Shown one piece after another: positions 1 through 8,098 of a stretch of 64,000 nucleotides of DNA (the stretch's first letter is position 1; every line of letters begins with the position of its first letter). A program made the position numbers and the translations under genes. The notes below the pieces were generated by a model that saw only the letters and a program-made list of their open reading frames with translations, had not been told where the DNA came from and ran no database searches. This DNA is from Paenibacillus catalpae (GTDB lineage Bacteria > Bacillota > Bacilli > Paenibacillales > Paenibacillaceae), in the NCBI RefSeq assembly GCF_900112695.1, contig NZ_FOMT01000004.1:62001-126000 (forward strand), read 5' to 3'.

Positions 1-10
1 GGTTCAGTTC

Positions 11-1573
11 ATGGTGAACAACAAAAAGAACAGAATGATCGCCAAGCTGCTGTCTATCGCCTTAGTATTTGTCATTCTCGCTGCTTGTTCCAGCAATAAC
101 GGCAATAATAATCCAACCCCGGCTCCTACTACAGAGCCTAGCGCTGCTGCAAGCGATAAGCCTGCCGAATCCACCGAGCCGGCGCTCGAGCCCGTCAAGC
201 TTACGTTCCTCTATCCGGTTTCAGCCAACCCTGGCCCAGACCAGAAGCTCGTGAATGATGAAATCAACAAATATTTGCAGGATAAAATCAACGCGACTGT
301 CGAGCTGAAGCCTCTTACCTTCGACGAATACGAGCCTAAGCTGAATGCGATGCTCGCCGCCAATGAGAACTTTGATATTGCCTGGAGCTCCAAGGGCTGG
401 CTCGGCAACTATCAGCCTTATATCGACCGCGGTGCTTACCACGAAATTACGGACGATATGATCGCCAAGTATGCGCCTGAGGCACGGGCGAACATCCCGG
501 ATAAATTCTGGCCGGATATGCTTGCGGCAGACGGCAAAGTATACGGCTTCCCGATCTATCAGGTCGCAGCCAAGCAGAAGAGCTTGATTATCCAGAAACG
601 TTTCATCGACAAATACAACCTGGATGTATCCACGATCCACAGCTATAGCGATATTGAGCCATTCCTGAAGAAGTTGAAAGACAATGAACCGGATGTGGTT
701 CCGCTTGGCCTGGCGCAAAACTCCAGAGGCATGTATATCGATTCGACAGTTGCAGGCACTGACGGTTCTCCTGTTTACTACAAGAAGGATGATCCGGCTT
801 ATACACTCTCGACTTTCCTGAATACAGCCAATGACCGTCTTCCTTACTACCAAAAGCTCCATGAATGGTACGAAAAAGGTTATATTAATCAGGATGCGCC
901 TGTCCTCCAAAACATTAACGATCTGAAAGCGAAAGGCAACGTCGCGGTATCGATCGAATTCACTTCGAAGCCGGGCGGCGAGATTGGCGAAAAAGCAATT
1001 AACGGCGGCAATGACGTCGTATACGTTCCAATCTCCGAAAGCTATTTCACAGGTATCGCAAGCGCGATGCATGTCATCAACAAAAATTCGAAAAATCCGG
1101 AACGCGCTCTTATGCTTATCAACCTGCTCAATTCGGATAAATACTTGTACAATCTGATTTGTAACGGCATTGAAGGCAAGCATTACAAGAAGGTGGATGA
1201 GTTCTACATCGAGCCAATCGAAGGATCCGGCTATGCGCCTAACGGCGACTGGGTATTCGGCAACCAGTTTAATGCCTTCTTGAAACCGGGTCAGGCAGCG
1301 GATACGTGGCAGAAGACAATTGAGCTTAACGATAACGCCGTTGTACTTGCAAGCAGCGGATTTACGGTCAATGAGGAGAACTTTAAAGCGGAGGTCGCCA
1401 ACATTAATGCGGTGAAAAATGAATACGAAACCGCGCTCGAGACTGGCGCCGTTGATCCGAACAAAGTGCTTCCGGAATACTTGGCTAAGCTGAAATCGTC
1501 CGGCATGGAGAAGGTAGACGCTGAAGTAGCGAAGCAATGGGAAGCGTTCTTGACGCAAAAAGGTTTGAAATAA
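11..1573 (+). CDS. ABC transporter solute-binding lipoprotein, LplA-like (DUF3502)
   Basis: This 520-residue protein is probably the extracellular binding component of a carbohydrate ABC importer. A basic, hydrophobic N-terminus ends in the lipobox LAAC near residue 26, so it should be lipid-anchored on the outer face of the membrane. A Ser/Thr/Pro/Ala-rich linker of about 35 residues follows. The body has the family 1 solute-binding fold, and the last 140 residues resemble the DUF3502 tail of LplA-like proteins, which usually sit beside LplB/LplC permeases. Those permeases would lie upstream, outside the window. Only ten bases precede the ATG; GGTT at the window edge could be the end of a GGAGG site. 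The ligand cannot be read from the sequence. Confidence 0.88.
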   Translation: MVNNKKNRMIAKLLSIALVFVILAACSSNNGNNNPTPAPTTEPSAAASDKPAESTEPALEPVKLTFLYPVSANPGPDQKLVNDEINKYLQDKINATVELKPLTFDEYEPKLNAMLAANENFDIAWSSKGWLGNYQPYIDRGAYHEITDDMIAKYAPEARANIPDKFWPDMLAADGKVYGFPIYQVAAKQKSLIIQKRFIDKYNLDVSTIHSYSDIEPFLKKLKDNEPDVVPLGLAQNSRGMYIDSTVAGTDGSPVYYKKDDPAYTLSTFLNTANDRLPYYQKLHEWYEKGYINQDAPVLQNINDLKAKGNVAVSIEFTSKPGGEIGEKAINGGNDVVYVPISESYFTGIASAMHVINKNSKNPERALMLINLLNSDKYLYNLICNGIEGKHYKKVDEFYIEPIEGSGYAPNGDWVFGNQFNAFLKPGQAADTWQKTIELNDNAVVLASSGFTVNEENFKAEVANINAVKNEYETALETGAVDPNKVLPEYLAKLKSSGMEKVDAEVAKQWEAFLTQKGLK

Positions 1574-1577
1574 CGGG

Positions 1578-1620
1578 AAAGGCAGTTCCTTGGCCGATGG
1601 CTTAAGGGACTGCCTTTTCT
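1578..1620 (+). terminator. Rho-independent terminator after the solute-binding lipoprotein
   Basis: AAAGGCAGTTCCTT pairs with the near-complementary arm at 1604-1617, which runs into TTTTCTT. It lies five bases after the lipoprotein stop and faces the converging ankyrin gene. Confidence 0.8.
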
Positions 1621-1644
1621 TAGGGCCTGAGGGGGCAGTTGGAG

Positions 1645-2166
1645 TTAAGCCGAAGCTCCGTACTCCCGAAGAAGGCTCGCAACGTTCTCATTTCCCTGCT
1701 GTATGGCAAGAGACAAGGGCGTGTCCCCGCCGTCCGCTGCGGAATGAACGTCCGCTCCATGCTCCATCAAGAGTTGGATCATCTCCAGATTATCATCATG
1801 GAAAGCAGCCGAGTGAAGACAAGTATGGCCGTTGCTGTCCAGTATCGTGGTGTCTGCCCCATGCGCGAGCAGCAGCTTAATGACTTCAAGACTCCGCTCG
1901 CCGGCAATCGCAGCGTGCAGAGCCGTGTTCGAAGGAATGAATGAGACTCTGGAATGAGAGACCGCATTCACGTCTGCGCCAAGCTCCAGCATTTCGCGCA
2001 CCACTTCTGCGTGGCCAAAGTGCGCCGCATAGCCAAGCGGCGTAAGTCCGTCTTGATTTTCTGTATTGGCAAGCTGCGGATGTGCGGAGATCATCTCCTT
2101 CACTTTAGCGGCATCGCCGCTCTGGGCGGCTTGAAACAAGTCGCTTATGTACTCCTGTAACGCCAT
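1645..2166 (-). CDS. Ankyrin-repeat protein
   Basis: This 173-residue protein consists of about four ankyrin repeats, visible as repeated TPLGYAAHFGHAEVV, TALHAAIAG, TCLHSAAFHDD and TPLSLAIQQGN blocks, each followed by an LL..GAD type helix. Ankyrin repeats mediate protein-protein contacts. There is no signal peptide or enzyme domain, so it is probably cytosolic and the partner is unknown. A longer in-frame start at 2277 lies inside the thioredoxin terminator and is rejected. The ATG at 2166 has a GGAGG site eight bases upstream. It is transcribed as a single gene downstream of the thioredoxin terminator. Confidence 0.85.
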   Translation of the reverse strand: MALQEYISDLFQAAQSGDAAKVKEMISAHPQLANTENQDGLTPLGYAAHFGHAEVVREMLELGADVNAVSHSRVSFIPSNTALHAAIAGERSLEVIKLLLAHGADTTILDSNGHTCLHSAAFHDDNLEMIQLLMEHGADVHSAADGGDTPLSLAIQQGNENVASLLREYGASA

Positions 2167-2244
2167 TCTGATAACCTCCGTTTTGGAAGATATTGAGCAC
2201 TCATGATGTTCTCTCAGAGCGGTCCCGTTTCCTGCCTCTAAAAT

Positions 2245-2282
2245 AAAAATGCCGGCCACAGTTGTTGTGGCCGGCATTTTTT
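2245..2282 (-). terminator. Rho-independent terminator of the merR-thioredoxin pair
   Basis: A near-perfect hairpin (TGCCGGCCACA and its complement around a GTTG loop) is flanked by A and T tracts on both sides, so it could work in both directions. It overlaps the thioredoxin stop codon. Confidence 0.88.
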
Positions 2283-2598
2283 ACACATACCTTGCAATAG
2301 CCTGCTGATAGACTTCTTTCGGGCGGAGACCGATATATTTATCGACCGGCTCGCCGTTATGGAACACAATGACGGTCGGCATCGACATCACGCCAAACTC
2401 GGAGGCAATCTCCGGCGATTCATCGCAGTCTACCTGAAGGATCGAGACACGCTCGCCTTCCTCCTGCTGCAGCTCATCCAGAATAGGCAGCAGCACCTTG
2501 CATGGCGGGCACCATTTGGCACCAAACTCGACTAATGCTGCTCCATTACTGCGGACAGCCTGATGGAAAGACGGTCCGTCTATTTTCCTCACGCTCAT
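2281..2598 (-). CDS. Thioredoxin-family protein
   Basis: This 105-residue single-domain thioredoxin-fold protein carries WCPPC at residues 29-33 after LVEFGAKW, and the cis-proline segment MPTVIVF. The usual thioredoxin has WCGPC. The CPPC variant changes the redox potential, so this may be a specialised thiol reductant rather than housekeeping TrxA. No signal peptide is present, so it should be cytosolic. Two ATGs are possible: 2604 overlaps the merR stop as ATGA, while 2598 has GGAGG at seven bases and is preferred. It is translationally coupled to the upstream MerR gene, which suggests that the regulator controls it. Confidence 0.88.
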   Translation of the reverse strand: MSVRKIDGPSFHQAVRSNGAALVEFGAKWCPPCKVLLPILDELQQEEGERVSILQVDCDESPEIASEFGVMSMPTVIVFHNGEPVDKYIGLRPKEVYQQAIARYV

Positions 2599-2600
2599 GT

Positions 2601-2966
2601 TCATTCCTCCGTTTCCTTCTGTTCTTCCAGAATCGACTGAATGCGGTCCTCAAGATTGCGTTTAATGCTGCTTAGCAGATGGATTTGCTCCTCGATCTCC
2701 TCCAGCTTCCGGCGGTAGACGGGGAGCACCTCCTTGCAGAACGCCTCTTTGTTCTTCAAGACGCAGTGCAGGAAACCGGCAATTTGCTCCGTCGACAGTC
2801 CAAGCTGAAGGTACAGCTGAATGGTCCGCACTTGCTCTTCGGCAAGCAGCGAATATTCCCGATAGCCGTTCTCCAGCCGGACGGGAGTCAGCAGTCCCTG
2901 CTCCTCGTAATAACGAAGCGACCGCAGACTAACTCCTGTACGGGTCGCAAGTTCACCAATCTTCAT
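2601..2966 (-). CDS. MerR-family transcriptional regulator
   Basis: This 121-residue regulator has an N-terminal winged helix with the typical sequence LATRTGVSLRSLRYYEEQGLL, followed by a long coiled-coil dimerisation helix (about residues 80-115). The effector part is short, as in small redox- or metal-sensing members. Two cysteines (in FLHCVLKN and AFCKEV) are candidate sensing residues. The ATG at 2966 has AGGAGG eight bases upstream; the longer frame to 3059 would run through the promoter. It probably autoregulates and controls the overlapping thioredoxin gene. The inducer is unknown. Confidence 0.87.
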   Translation of the reverse strand: MKIGELATRTGVSLRSLRYYEEQGLLTPVRLENGYREYSLLAEEQVRTIQLYLQLGLSTEQIAGFLHCVLKNKEAFCKEVLPVYRRKLEEIEEQIHLLSSIKRNLEDRIQSILEEQKETEE

Positions 2967-2999
2967 TCCTAACGCCTCCTGCATCGTCGATTCGAACCG

Positions 3000-3031
3000 A
3001 TTATATACCCTCACATTAATGTGAAGGTCAA
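3000..3031 (-). promoter_or_regulatory. MerR-type promoter with overlong spacer and dyad operator
   Basis: On the minus strand TTGACC and TATAAT are separated by 20 bp, longer than the usual 17. A 20-bp near-perfect dyad centred between 3017 and 3018 (CTCACATTAATGTGAAG core) fills the spacer. An overlong spacer holding the operator is the hallmark of MerR-activated promoters, and the regulator gene starts 34 bp downstream. Confidence 0.88.
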
Positions 3032-3083
3032 GTATGCAAAAACCCTTCCGTTTACCCAAAAGTGGCGGAAGGGTGGATGTCCA

Positions 3084-3884
3084 TTATTGCTGGCGGTAAA
3101 CCTGAGGGGTTACGCCGGTCATTTTGAGGAAAGCACGGTGAAATTGGCTGGTGCTCGAGAACCCTAGATCCACGCTGATCTGTCCGATTGTCGCATCCGT
3201 GCGGCGCAGCCTGTTCATAGCCTCCGTAATGCGCAGCTTCAGCAAATATTGATACGGCGTCGTACCGGTCGCTTCGCGGAAAGAACGGACAAAATGATAG
3301 CGGCTCTGCAGCGCGATCCCGGCAAGTTCGTCAATATTTATCGTGTCATCATAACAATCATGAAGATAGGCTAAGGCCCGACGGATATGAGGATCGCTAA
3401 CGCCTGTCGGCAGCAGCTCCTTCCGGCCAAGCTTAAGCATGCCGCCCAAATAAGCGACAACATCCTGTTCAACCTCCTGCACGGCAATCGGATCGGCCAA
3501 AGCCTGCCCTTCAATAAGCGCCATCATCCACTGACGGAAACGGCCAACCATATCTCCGGCGTGAAATTCCTGCCGGATATCCTGTCCCTCTCCTGCCATA
3601 AATTGCGGCTGGATAGCTTCCATGCCTCCGGCTCCACGCTCGCGAACCTTCACAATAATAACGGAAGACTGCTCTCCCAGATAAAAATGATGCTCCGTCC
3701 CGGGCGGCTGAAGCAGTCCGTTCCCTTGCTTTAAGCCGTAGCTCCGCTCTTCCTGCGTAAAGTGGACCGTGCCTTTAATCGGAAGGGTAACCTGCATCCA
3801 GTCTTCATGCTTATGAGGAACGTTCTTGAAGCCATGGCTCCCTTGCCATAACTCGATCCAATCCGTTTCTACCTTCATCTCCAT
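3084..3884 (-). CDS. AraC-family transcriptional regulator
   Basis: This 266-residue regulator has an N-terminal cupin-like effector domain (about residues 1-130) and a C-terminal pair of helix-turn-helix motifs (about 165-266). The C-terminus has the family signature ending VSVDLGFSSTSQFHRAFLKM and then TGVTPQVYRQQ. AGGTGA lies seven bases before the ATG at 3884. It is divergent from the MFS exporter across a 116-bp gap, which makes that exporter the likely target. Members of this family usually bind small hydrophobic or sugar ligands; the effector here is not evident. Confidence 0.9.
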   Translation of the reverse strand: MEMKVETDWIELWQGSHGFKNVPHKHEDWMQVTLPIKGTVHFTQEERSYGLKQGNGLLQPPGTEHHFYLGEQSSVIIVKVRERGAGGMEAIQPQFMAGEGQDIRQEFHAGDMVGRFRQWMMALIEGQALADPIAVQEVEQDVVAYLGGMLKLGRKELLPTGVSDPHIRRALAYLHDCYDDTINIDELAGIALQSRYHFVRSFREATGTTPYQYLLKLRITEAMNRLRRTDATIGQISVDLGFSSTSQFHRAFLKMTGVTPQVYRQQ

Positions 3885-3908
3885 ATGTCTTCACCTGCCA
3901 TCATTATA

Positions 3909-3941
3909 GCAAAAGTTGCTCCATTTGCAGCACTTTTCGCA
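3909..3941. promoter_or_regulatory. Possible AraC operator between divergent araC and MFS genes
   Basis: GCAAAAGTTGC and GCACTTTTCGC form an imperfect inverted repeat about 12 bp apart. It overlaps the TATAAT-like hexamer of the araC promoter (reverse strand of 3903-3908). On the plus strand TATACT near 3965 could be the -10 of the exporter gene. The binding assignment is inferred from position only. Confidence 0.4.
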
Positions 3942-4000
3942 ACGACCGGCTTCCGCATCCCCCGCTATACTGAAAAAAAATCAATAGGGGGATCCGCTCC

Positions 4001-5218
4001 ATGAATCAAACCGCCGCTTTACAGGCACAGCGCAATCCGGCTATCTGGATGCTGTTTGGCGTCAGCTTCGCTCATCTGCTTAATGACGCGATGCAGACCG
4101 CTGTGCCGTCTGCTTTTCCGCTCTTTCAATCTACGATGCATCTGAGCTTTACCAAAATCGGCTGGGTTGCCTTTATGCTTAACATTACCGCTTCCCTGCT
4201 TCAGCCGTTTATCGGATATATTTCCGACCGCAGGCCGATGCCGATCCTGCTTCCGCTTGGCATGCTCTTCTCGCTCGCCGGGGTGATTGGCTTCGCTTAT
4301 GCGGACAGCTTCTGGATGCTGCTTGTGTCAGCAGCTCTGATCGGGGTAGGCTCATCCGTCCTGCATCCGGAATCTTCCCGGGTAGCCCGGATGGCGGCCT
4401 CCAGCGGGAAAGGCATGGCGCAATCCGTCTTCCAGGTTGGCGGCAATACCGGCCAGGCACTAGCGCCGCTTCTTGTTGCTTTCGTATTAATGCCGCATGG
4501 CCAGCAGGGCTTCCTGTGGTTTACGAGCTTTGCTGTTGTCGGCATCTTTATTCAGTTGATTATCAGCCGCTGGTATGCCGGTCAGCTGGCCGCTGCCGCG
4601 TCTATCAAAAAGGCTGCTACTCGGATGCTCGATCAGCAATCTCCGCATTCTTCCCTCTTCATAGCGGGAACGATGCTGCTCCTGATCGTTCTGCTGTTCT
4701 CCAAATTTGTCTATATTGCGGGAATGACCGGTTATTATTCGTTCTACTTTATCGACCATTACGGTCTGTCCTTCTCCCGTGCGCAAATCTGCTTGTTTGC
4801 TTTGCAATTCGCCGGCATGGTGGGGACGCTTCTTGGCGGACCACTCGCCGATAAGTTTGGCCGCAAGACGATGATCTGGATCTCGATCGCCGGAACAGCG
4901 CCATTCTCGCTGCTGCTCCCTTATGCAAGCCCCGGCGTTGCGCTTATTCTGTGCTGCGCGATTGGCCTGATCCTCATGTCCGGCTTCTCCGTCATCATCG
5001 TCTATGCGCAGGAGCTTCTGCCCCGGCATATCGGCACGGTATCCGGCTTGTTCTTCGGACTGGCGTTTGGCATGGGCGGGCTTGGCTCCGTGCTGCTCGG
5101 GTGGCTCACGGATGTGAAGGATGTCGCCTTTACGATCGAGCTGTGCTCCTTCCTTCCGCTGCTTGGACTTTGCGCCTTCCTGCTGCCGAAGGACTCGAAG
5201 CTTATGCGGTTAGCTTAA
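4001..5218 (+). CDS. MFS exporter, fosmidomycin-resistance (Fsr) type
   Basis: This 405-residue, 12-helix major facilitator matches the Fsr subfamily, beginning with FAHLLNDAMQTAVPSAFPLF and carrying the loop motifs GYISDRRPMP and GPLADKFGRKT. The length is the same as E. coli Fsr. Fsr exports fosmidomycin, an inhibitor of the non-mevalonate isoprenoid pathway, but many homologues have other substrates. AGGGGG lies upstream of the ATG at 4001. Divergence from an AraC regulator suggests inducible expression. Substrate specificity is inferred from the family, not proven. Confidence 0.85.
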   Translation: MNQTAALQAQRNPAIWMLFGVSFAHLLNDAMQTAVPSAFPLFQSTMHLSFTKIGWVAFMLNITASLLQPFIGYISDRRPMPILLPLGMLFSLAGVIGFAYADSFWMLLVSAALIGVGSSVLHPESSRVARMAASSGKGMAQSVFQVGGNTGQALAPLLVAFVLMPHGQQGFLWFTSFAVVGIFIQLIISRWYAGQLAAAASIKKAATRMLDQQSPHSSLFIAGTMLLLIVLLFSKFVYIAGMTGYYSFYFIDHYGLSFSRAQICLFALQFAGMVGTLLGGPLADKFGRKTMIWISIAGTAPFSLLLPYASPGVALILCCAIGLILMSGFSVIIVYAQELLPRHIGTVSGLFFGLAFGMGGLGSVLLGWLTDVKDVAFTIELCSFLPLLGLCAFLLPKDSKLMRLA

Positions 5219-5231
5219 AAGTAAACGTTAA

Positions 5232-5345
5232 AAGGTAATCTACGAATCGATCCTGCAGCTGCCTCTTTGGATCCACTCCGATTGGTTTGAAGATATGGAG
5301 GAAGAATTCATCCGCCAGTATATCAAATATGATTTGAACGCTTAA
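5232..5345 (+). pseudogene. Orphan C-terminal coding fragment
   Basis: Between the exporter stop and the next terminator, one frame reads as a plausible protein end: YESILQLPLWIHSDWFEDM then EEEFIRQYIKYDLNA and a stop at 5343. Upstream in frame there is a stop at 5229 and no ATG, GTG or TTG before the first ATG at 5295. This looks like the tail of a gene whose front is lost, although a 16-residue peptide from 5295 cannot be excluded. I do not recognise the family. Confidence 0.4.
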
Positions 5346-5350
5346 CATAA

Positions 5351-5380
5351 ACAAAGAGGGGCAGCTGCCCCTCTTTGTTC
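5351..5380. terminator. Bidirectional terminator
   Basis: A perfect 28-bp palindrome (ACAAAGAGGGGCAG and its complement) is flanked by T-rich sequence on the minus side. It serves the L,D-transpeptidase gene and can stop plus-strand transcription from the exporter. Confidence 0.85.
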
Positions 5381-6403
5381 TTATTTGTGTATCTTCACCT
5401 TCGTACCGTTTGGCACCATATCGTACAACCACTCTACATCCTCGTTCAGCATCCGGATGCAGCCGGTGCTGGCATTCGTTCCGATCGAAGAGGGAGCATT
5501 TGTCCCGTGAATGCCATACTTCGTCCCTTGGGTATTCGGAACGCTTAACCCGAGCCAGCGGCTGCCCAGCGGATTTTTCGGATCGCCGCCGGGAATTCCT
5601 TTGGCGGAGTACCAGGGGTTCTCAATCTTGGTCATAATCTCAAAGCTGCCGGTCGGCGTTAACCCCGGTTTCTTACCACTGGCAATATCGAAAGTCTTCT
5701 TGACCGTTTCGCCGGATTTCACATAAAGCTTGTTGCGAGTAATATCGATATCGATGGAGAGCTTGGCTGAAACGGCGGCAGAGACGGCCGCGGTGGAAGA
5801 TGCCACCATATAATACGGATTTGGAATCTGCAGCTGTTGACCGGCCTGGATCAGACTGGAGGCTGTGCCGACCCCGTTCGTCTGAGCTACCGCCTTCTGA
5901 TAGTCCTGCGCTTTGAAATACCGGGCAGACAAGCTGTACATTGTGTCTCCCTTAACGACATGATGTCTTCCTTCACCTGAGCGAAGCGGAATACGAAGCG
6001 TCATGCCGATTTTCAGCTCGGTATTAGGATCGGAGATCCCGTTGTAAGTCATAAGTACATTCATATAGTTACTGCGGTTGAAATAACGTTTGGTAATCGC
6101 AAACAGGGTATCTCCTTGCTGAACCTCATAGTAATCCATAACAAGCGGATTTTTTAACTTGAGTACAGCCCCGGCTTTCAAGCCCGTTTTTGAGTTCAAG
6201 CCATTCGCCTTCGCTACTTGCTCATAATTGCCGGTCAGATAATATTTCTTCGAGATACTAAACAACGTATCCCCCGGCTGGACGGCGTATGAAATAGTCA
6301 TACCAGATGCTTTGAGCGCCTCTGCGCTTGAGCTTCCGGGATAGCTCACCAATGCCATCATAACCATAATCATACAAAGGACCCACTTTGATTGCCTGCT
6401 CAA
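5381..6403 (-). CDS. LysM-domain L,D-transpeptidase (YkuD family)
   Basis: This 340-residue exported cell-wall enzyme has an N-terminal signal sequence ending near SSAEA, three LysM peptidoglycan-binding repeats (about 38-82, 91-136, 147-192; each with a GDTLF/GDTMY motif), and a C-terminal YkuD domain. The catalytic motif HGTNAPSSIGTNASTGCIRM carries the nucleophile C315 near the end. Such enzymes make 3-3 cross-links in peptidoglycan and are often spore-cortex or stress associated. The start is TTG at 6403, nine bases after AAGGTG; the next Met would cut into the signal peptide. Three LysM repeats are more than the single one in B. subtilis YkuD. Confidence 0.92.
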   Translation of the reverse strand: MSRQSKWVLCMIMVMMALVSYPGSSSAEALKASGMTISYAVQPGDTLFSISKKYYLTGNYEQVAKANGLNSKTGLKAGAVLKLKNPLVMDYYEVQQGDTLFAITKRYFNRSNYMNVLMTYNGISDPNTELKIGMTLRIPLRSGEGRHHVVKGDTMYSLSARYFKAQDYQKAVAQTNGVGTASSLIQAGQQLQIPNPYYMVASSTAAVSAAVSAKLSIDIDITRNKLYVKSGETVKKTFDIASGKKPGLTPTGSFEIMTKIENPWYSAKGIPGGDPKNPLGSRWLGLSVPNTQGTKYGIHGTNAPSSIGTNASTGCIRMLNEDVEWLYDMVPNGTKVKIHK

Positions 6404-6519
6404 CGATGATCACACCTTCTGTAGGAGTAAATGCGGCTCATCAGTTTCGCTGTCTTTCGTCAGGAATCCTTCTTGTTCGGCAGCCAAACTTAACAATTGG
6501 TGCATTCGTAGGGGAAACG

Positions 6520-6550
6520 CAAAAAAGAAACCCGCTTGCGCGGGTTCTTA
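6520..6550 (-). terminator. Terminator of the germinant-receptor operon
   Basis: AACCCGC-TTGC-GCGGGTT is followed on the minus strand by TTTCTTTTTT. It lies about 55 bp after the last gene of the ger operon. Confidence 0.85.
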
Positions 6551-6604
6551 CAGAACTATCATTTACCGAATTACCTATCTTGCAAAAGGATTAAAGACCT
6601 ATCT

Positions 6605-6862
6605 CTAATCCAGTCCCCAGCCGACCATACCTTCCATCATTTGTCTTATAGGCTCCACGCCCATGTTAATAATGGCTACCGTTGTTCCCACTGCTGCAGC
6701 TGGCCAATCCAGCACAAGTCCTACCGCTATAAAAGTGCTCCAGGTCAGCAGGCCGGCATACATGATCAAATCCTTGTACCACTTCTTCCGGATTAACGGT
6801 TTGCCGCCAATGATGAGCAACGCAACATAAAGCAGCAGGATGATAAGGGCAATGTACGGCAT
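6605..6862 (-). CDS. Small membrane protein, candidate germinant-receptor D subunit
   Basis: This 85-residue protein has two to three predicted membrane helices (residues 3-18, 34-52 and a weaker one at 56-70) with a KPLIRKKWYKD basic loop between them. It begins three bases after the GerC-type gene and ends just before the operon terminator, so it belongs to the ger operon. Small two-helix D subunits are encoded in a number of GerA-type operons in Bacillus and modulate receptor function. Assignment here rests on size, topology and position, not on a recognised motif. Confidence 0.65.
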   Translation of the reverse strand: MPYIALIILLLYVALLIIGGKPLIRKKWYKDLIMYAGLLTWSTFIAVGLVLDWPAAAVGTTVAIINMGVEPIRQMMEGMVGWGLD

Positions 6863-6865
6863 CGG

Positions 6866-8098
6866 TTATTTCCCCTCCTTGTCCATCAAGTATTGGAATG
6901 ATTTATTACTTAATCCCATCCGGGCCATCCGGAATTTGACCTTTGGCTCAAGAGCAGCCTCCTTGAAAACCTCATCCCAATTCTTGCTCCATTCCTTCCA
7001 CTGCTTCGGATATTTCCGGTGCGTCTTCTCTGCCGCTCCAAAAACATCCGCTTTCATCTCCTGACCCTTCGCCCACGCTTCCTGCAGCAAGTTGCTAACC
7101 TGTTTTTGTCCTCCCTGCTCAAGCGACTGAATGACACCCGGCTTATACAGGTCCTGCGCGCAGTTCGATTCCATTAAAGTCCCGGTAACATCAACATCCG
7201 CCGTGAAGACGAGCTGTCCGTTCTGGAGTTTAGGTATGACCTTCGTTGAAGACTTCAAAACATGAATGGTATTGTAGCCTTTCTTTCCTTTATCATCCTC
7301 ACAGGGAACGACGACATAGGATTGCTGTACGCTATCTCGCAAATAGGACGCGCCCAGCGATTCCTTGCGGTTCATCCAGCCAATCATTTTGTCATCCTTC
7401 AGGACAGCCAGACGCCCCAGCTTGAGCTTGGACGGAATAGAAGTGCTGCCGAACGATTCCAGGGAGGAGGTATCCTCCGTGCCGGATACAAAAATCTCCG
7501 GAACCACCGCACTCTTGGCATCCCCGATCACTTCCATGGCCAGCTGATAAACCGGAATATTCGGCAGAATGGACGTGTTTTTCATCTCGGATAAAATAAT
7601 TTCCTTCATCCCCGCACCCGAGATCGCCTGCAGCTGCATGAATTGTTCCAGAACCCTCCGCGCGGTGCCTGGCGTCGCAAGCACGCTTACGGTCTCCCGG
7701 GTACTCGAATTACGGAAATAGACGTCAATCAGCTCGTTAACTCCGCGCTGCATAGCCTTTTCACCGATAACTACGACCCGGTTATGAGCGAAAAACAGCT
7801 TGCGGGGGCTTTCGGAATAGCTGTGCATAATGGCATCCCGAATGGTCTTGCCCTTCGTGGAGTACACAATAATGGGCGACTTCGGCCCCCCGCCCCCCGA
7901 TCCTCCCGTTACCGAAGAGATTGCGGCAGGTATAAGGACCTGATAAGATACAATCCAGTTCTCGCCGTCCCAGTCCACGCCCGTTGCCGATGTAATGGCC
8001 ACTTCGTTCAGCTCAATCCGGTTCCAACAGCCGGTTGTGGTCAGAGCCGCAAGCAGAAGAAGAACCGCGCATAACATTCTTTTTATTCGCAAACTCAT
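6866..8098 (-). CDS. Germinant receptor C subunit, GerAC-family lipoprotein
   Basis: This 410-residue lipoprotein has a hydrophobic leader ending in the lipobox TTGC near residue 24, then the family start CWNRIELNEVAI. The family middle (AHNRVVVIGEKAM) and C-terminal helix-rich part are present. GerC proteins sit on the outer face of the spore inner membrane in a complex with A and B subunits and are required for germinant response. A Gly-rich insert (GGSGGGGPKSP) lies near residue 67. Its ATG overlaps the stop of the preceding B gene (ATGA), so translation is coupled. Confidence 0.93.
   Translation of the reverse strand: MSLRIKRMLCAVLLLLAALTTTGCWNRIELNEVAITSATGVDWDGENWIVSYQVLIPAAISSVTGGSGGGGPKSPIIVYSTKGKTIRDAIMHSYSESPRKLFFAHNRVVVIGEKAMQRGVNELIDVYFRNSSTRETVSVLATPGTARRVLEQFMQLQAISGAGMKEIILSEMKNTSILPNIPVYQLAMEVIGDAKSAVVPEIFVSGTEDTSSLESFGSTSIPSKLKLGRLAVLKDDKMIGWMNRKESLGASYLRDSVQQSYVVVPCEDDKGKKGYNTIHVLKSSTKVIPKLQNGQLVFTADVDVTGTLMESNCAQDLYKPGVIQSLEQGGQKQVSNLLQEAWAKGQEMKADVFGAAEKTHRKYPKQWKEWSKNWDEVFKEAALEPKVKFRMARMGLSNKSFQYLMDKEGK

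Noticed and set aside
221..1558. A 445-residue minus-strand frame under the solute-binding lipoprotein
   Set aside because: It is the exact antisense shadow of a gene with signal, lipobox and family features; it has no ribosome site and its sequence is atypical.
2166..2277. Longer N-terminus for the ankyrin protein
   Set aside because: The added 37 codons lie inside the thioredoxin terminator and have no ribosome site; the ATG at 2166 has GGAGG.
5202..5432. A 76-residue minus-strand frame beside the L,D-transpeptidase
   Set aside because: It overlaps a strong terminator and the end of two genes, and has no ribosome site.
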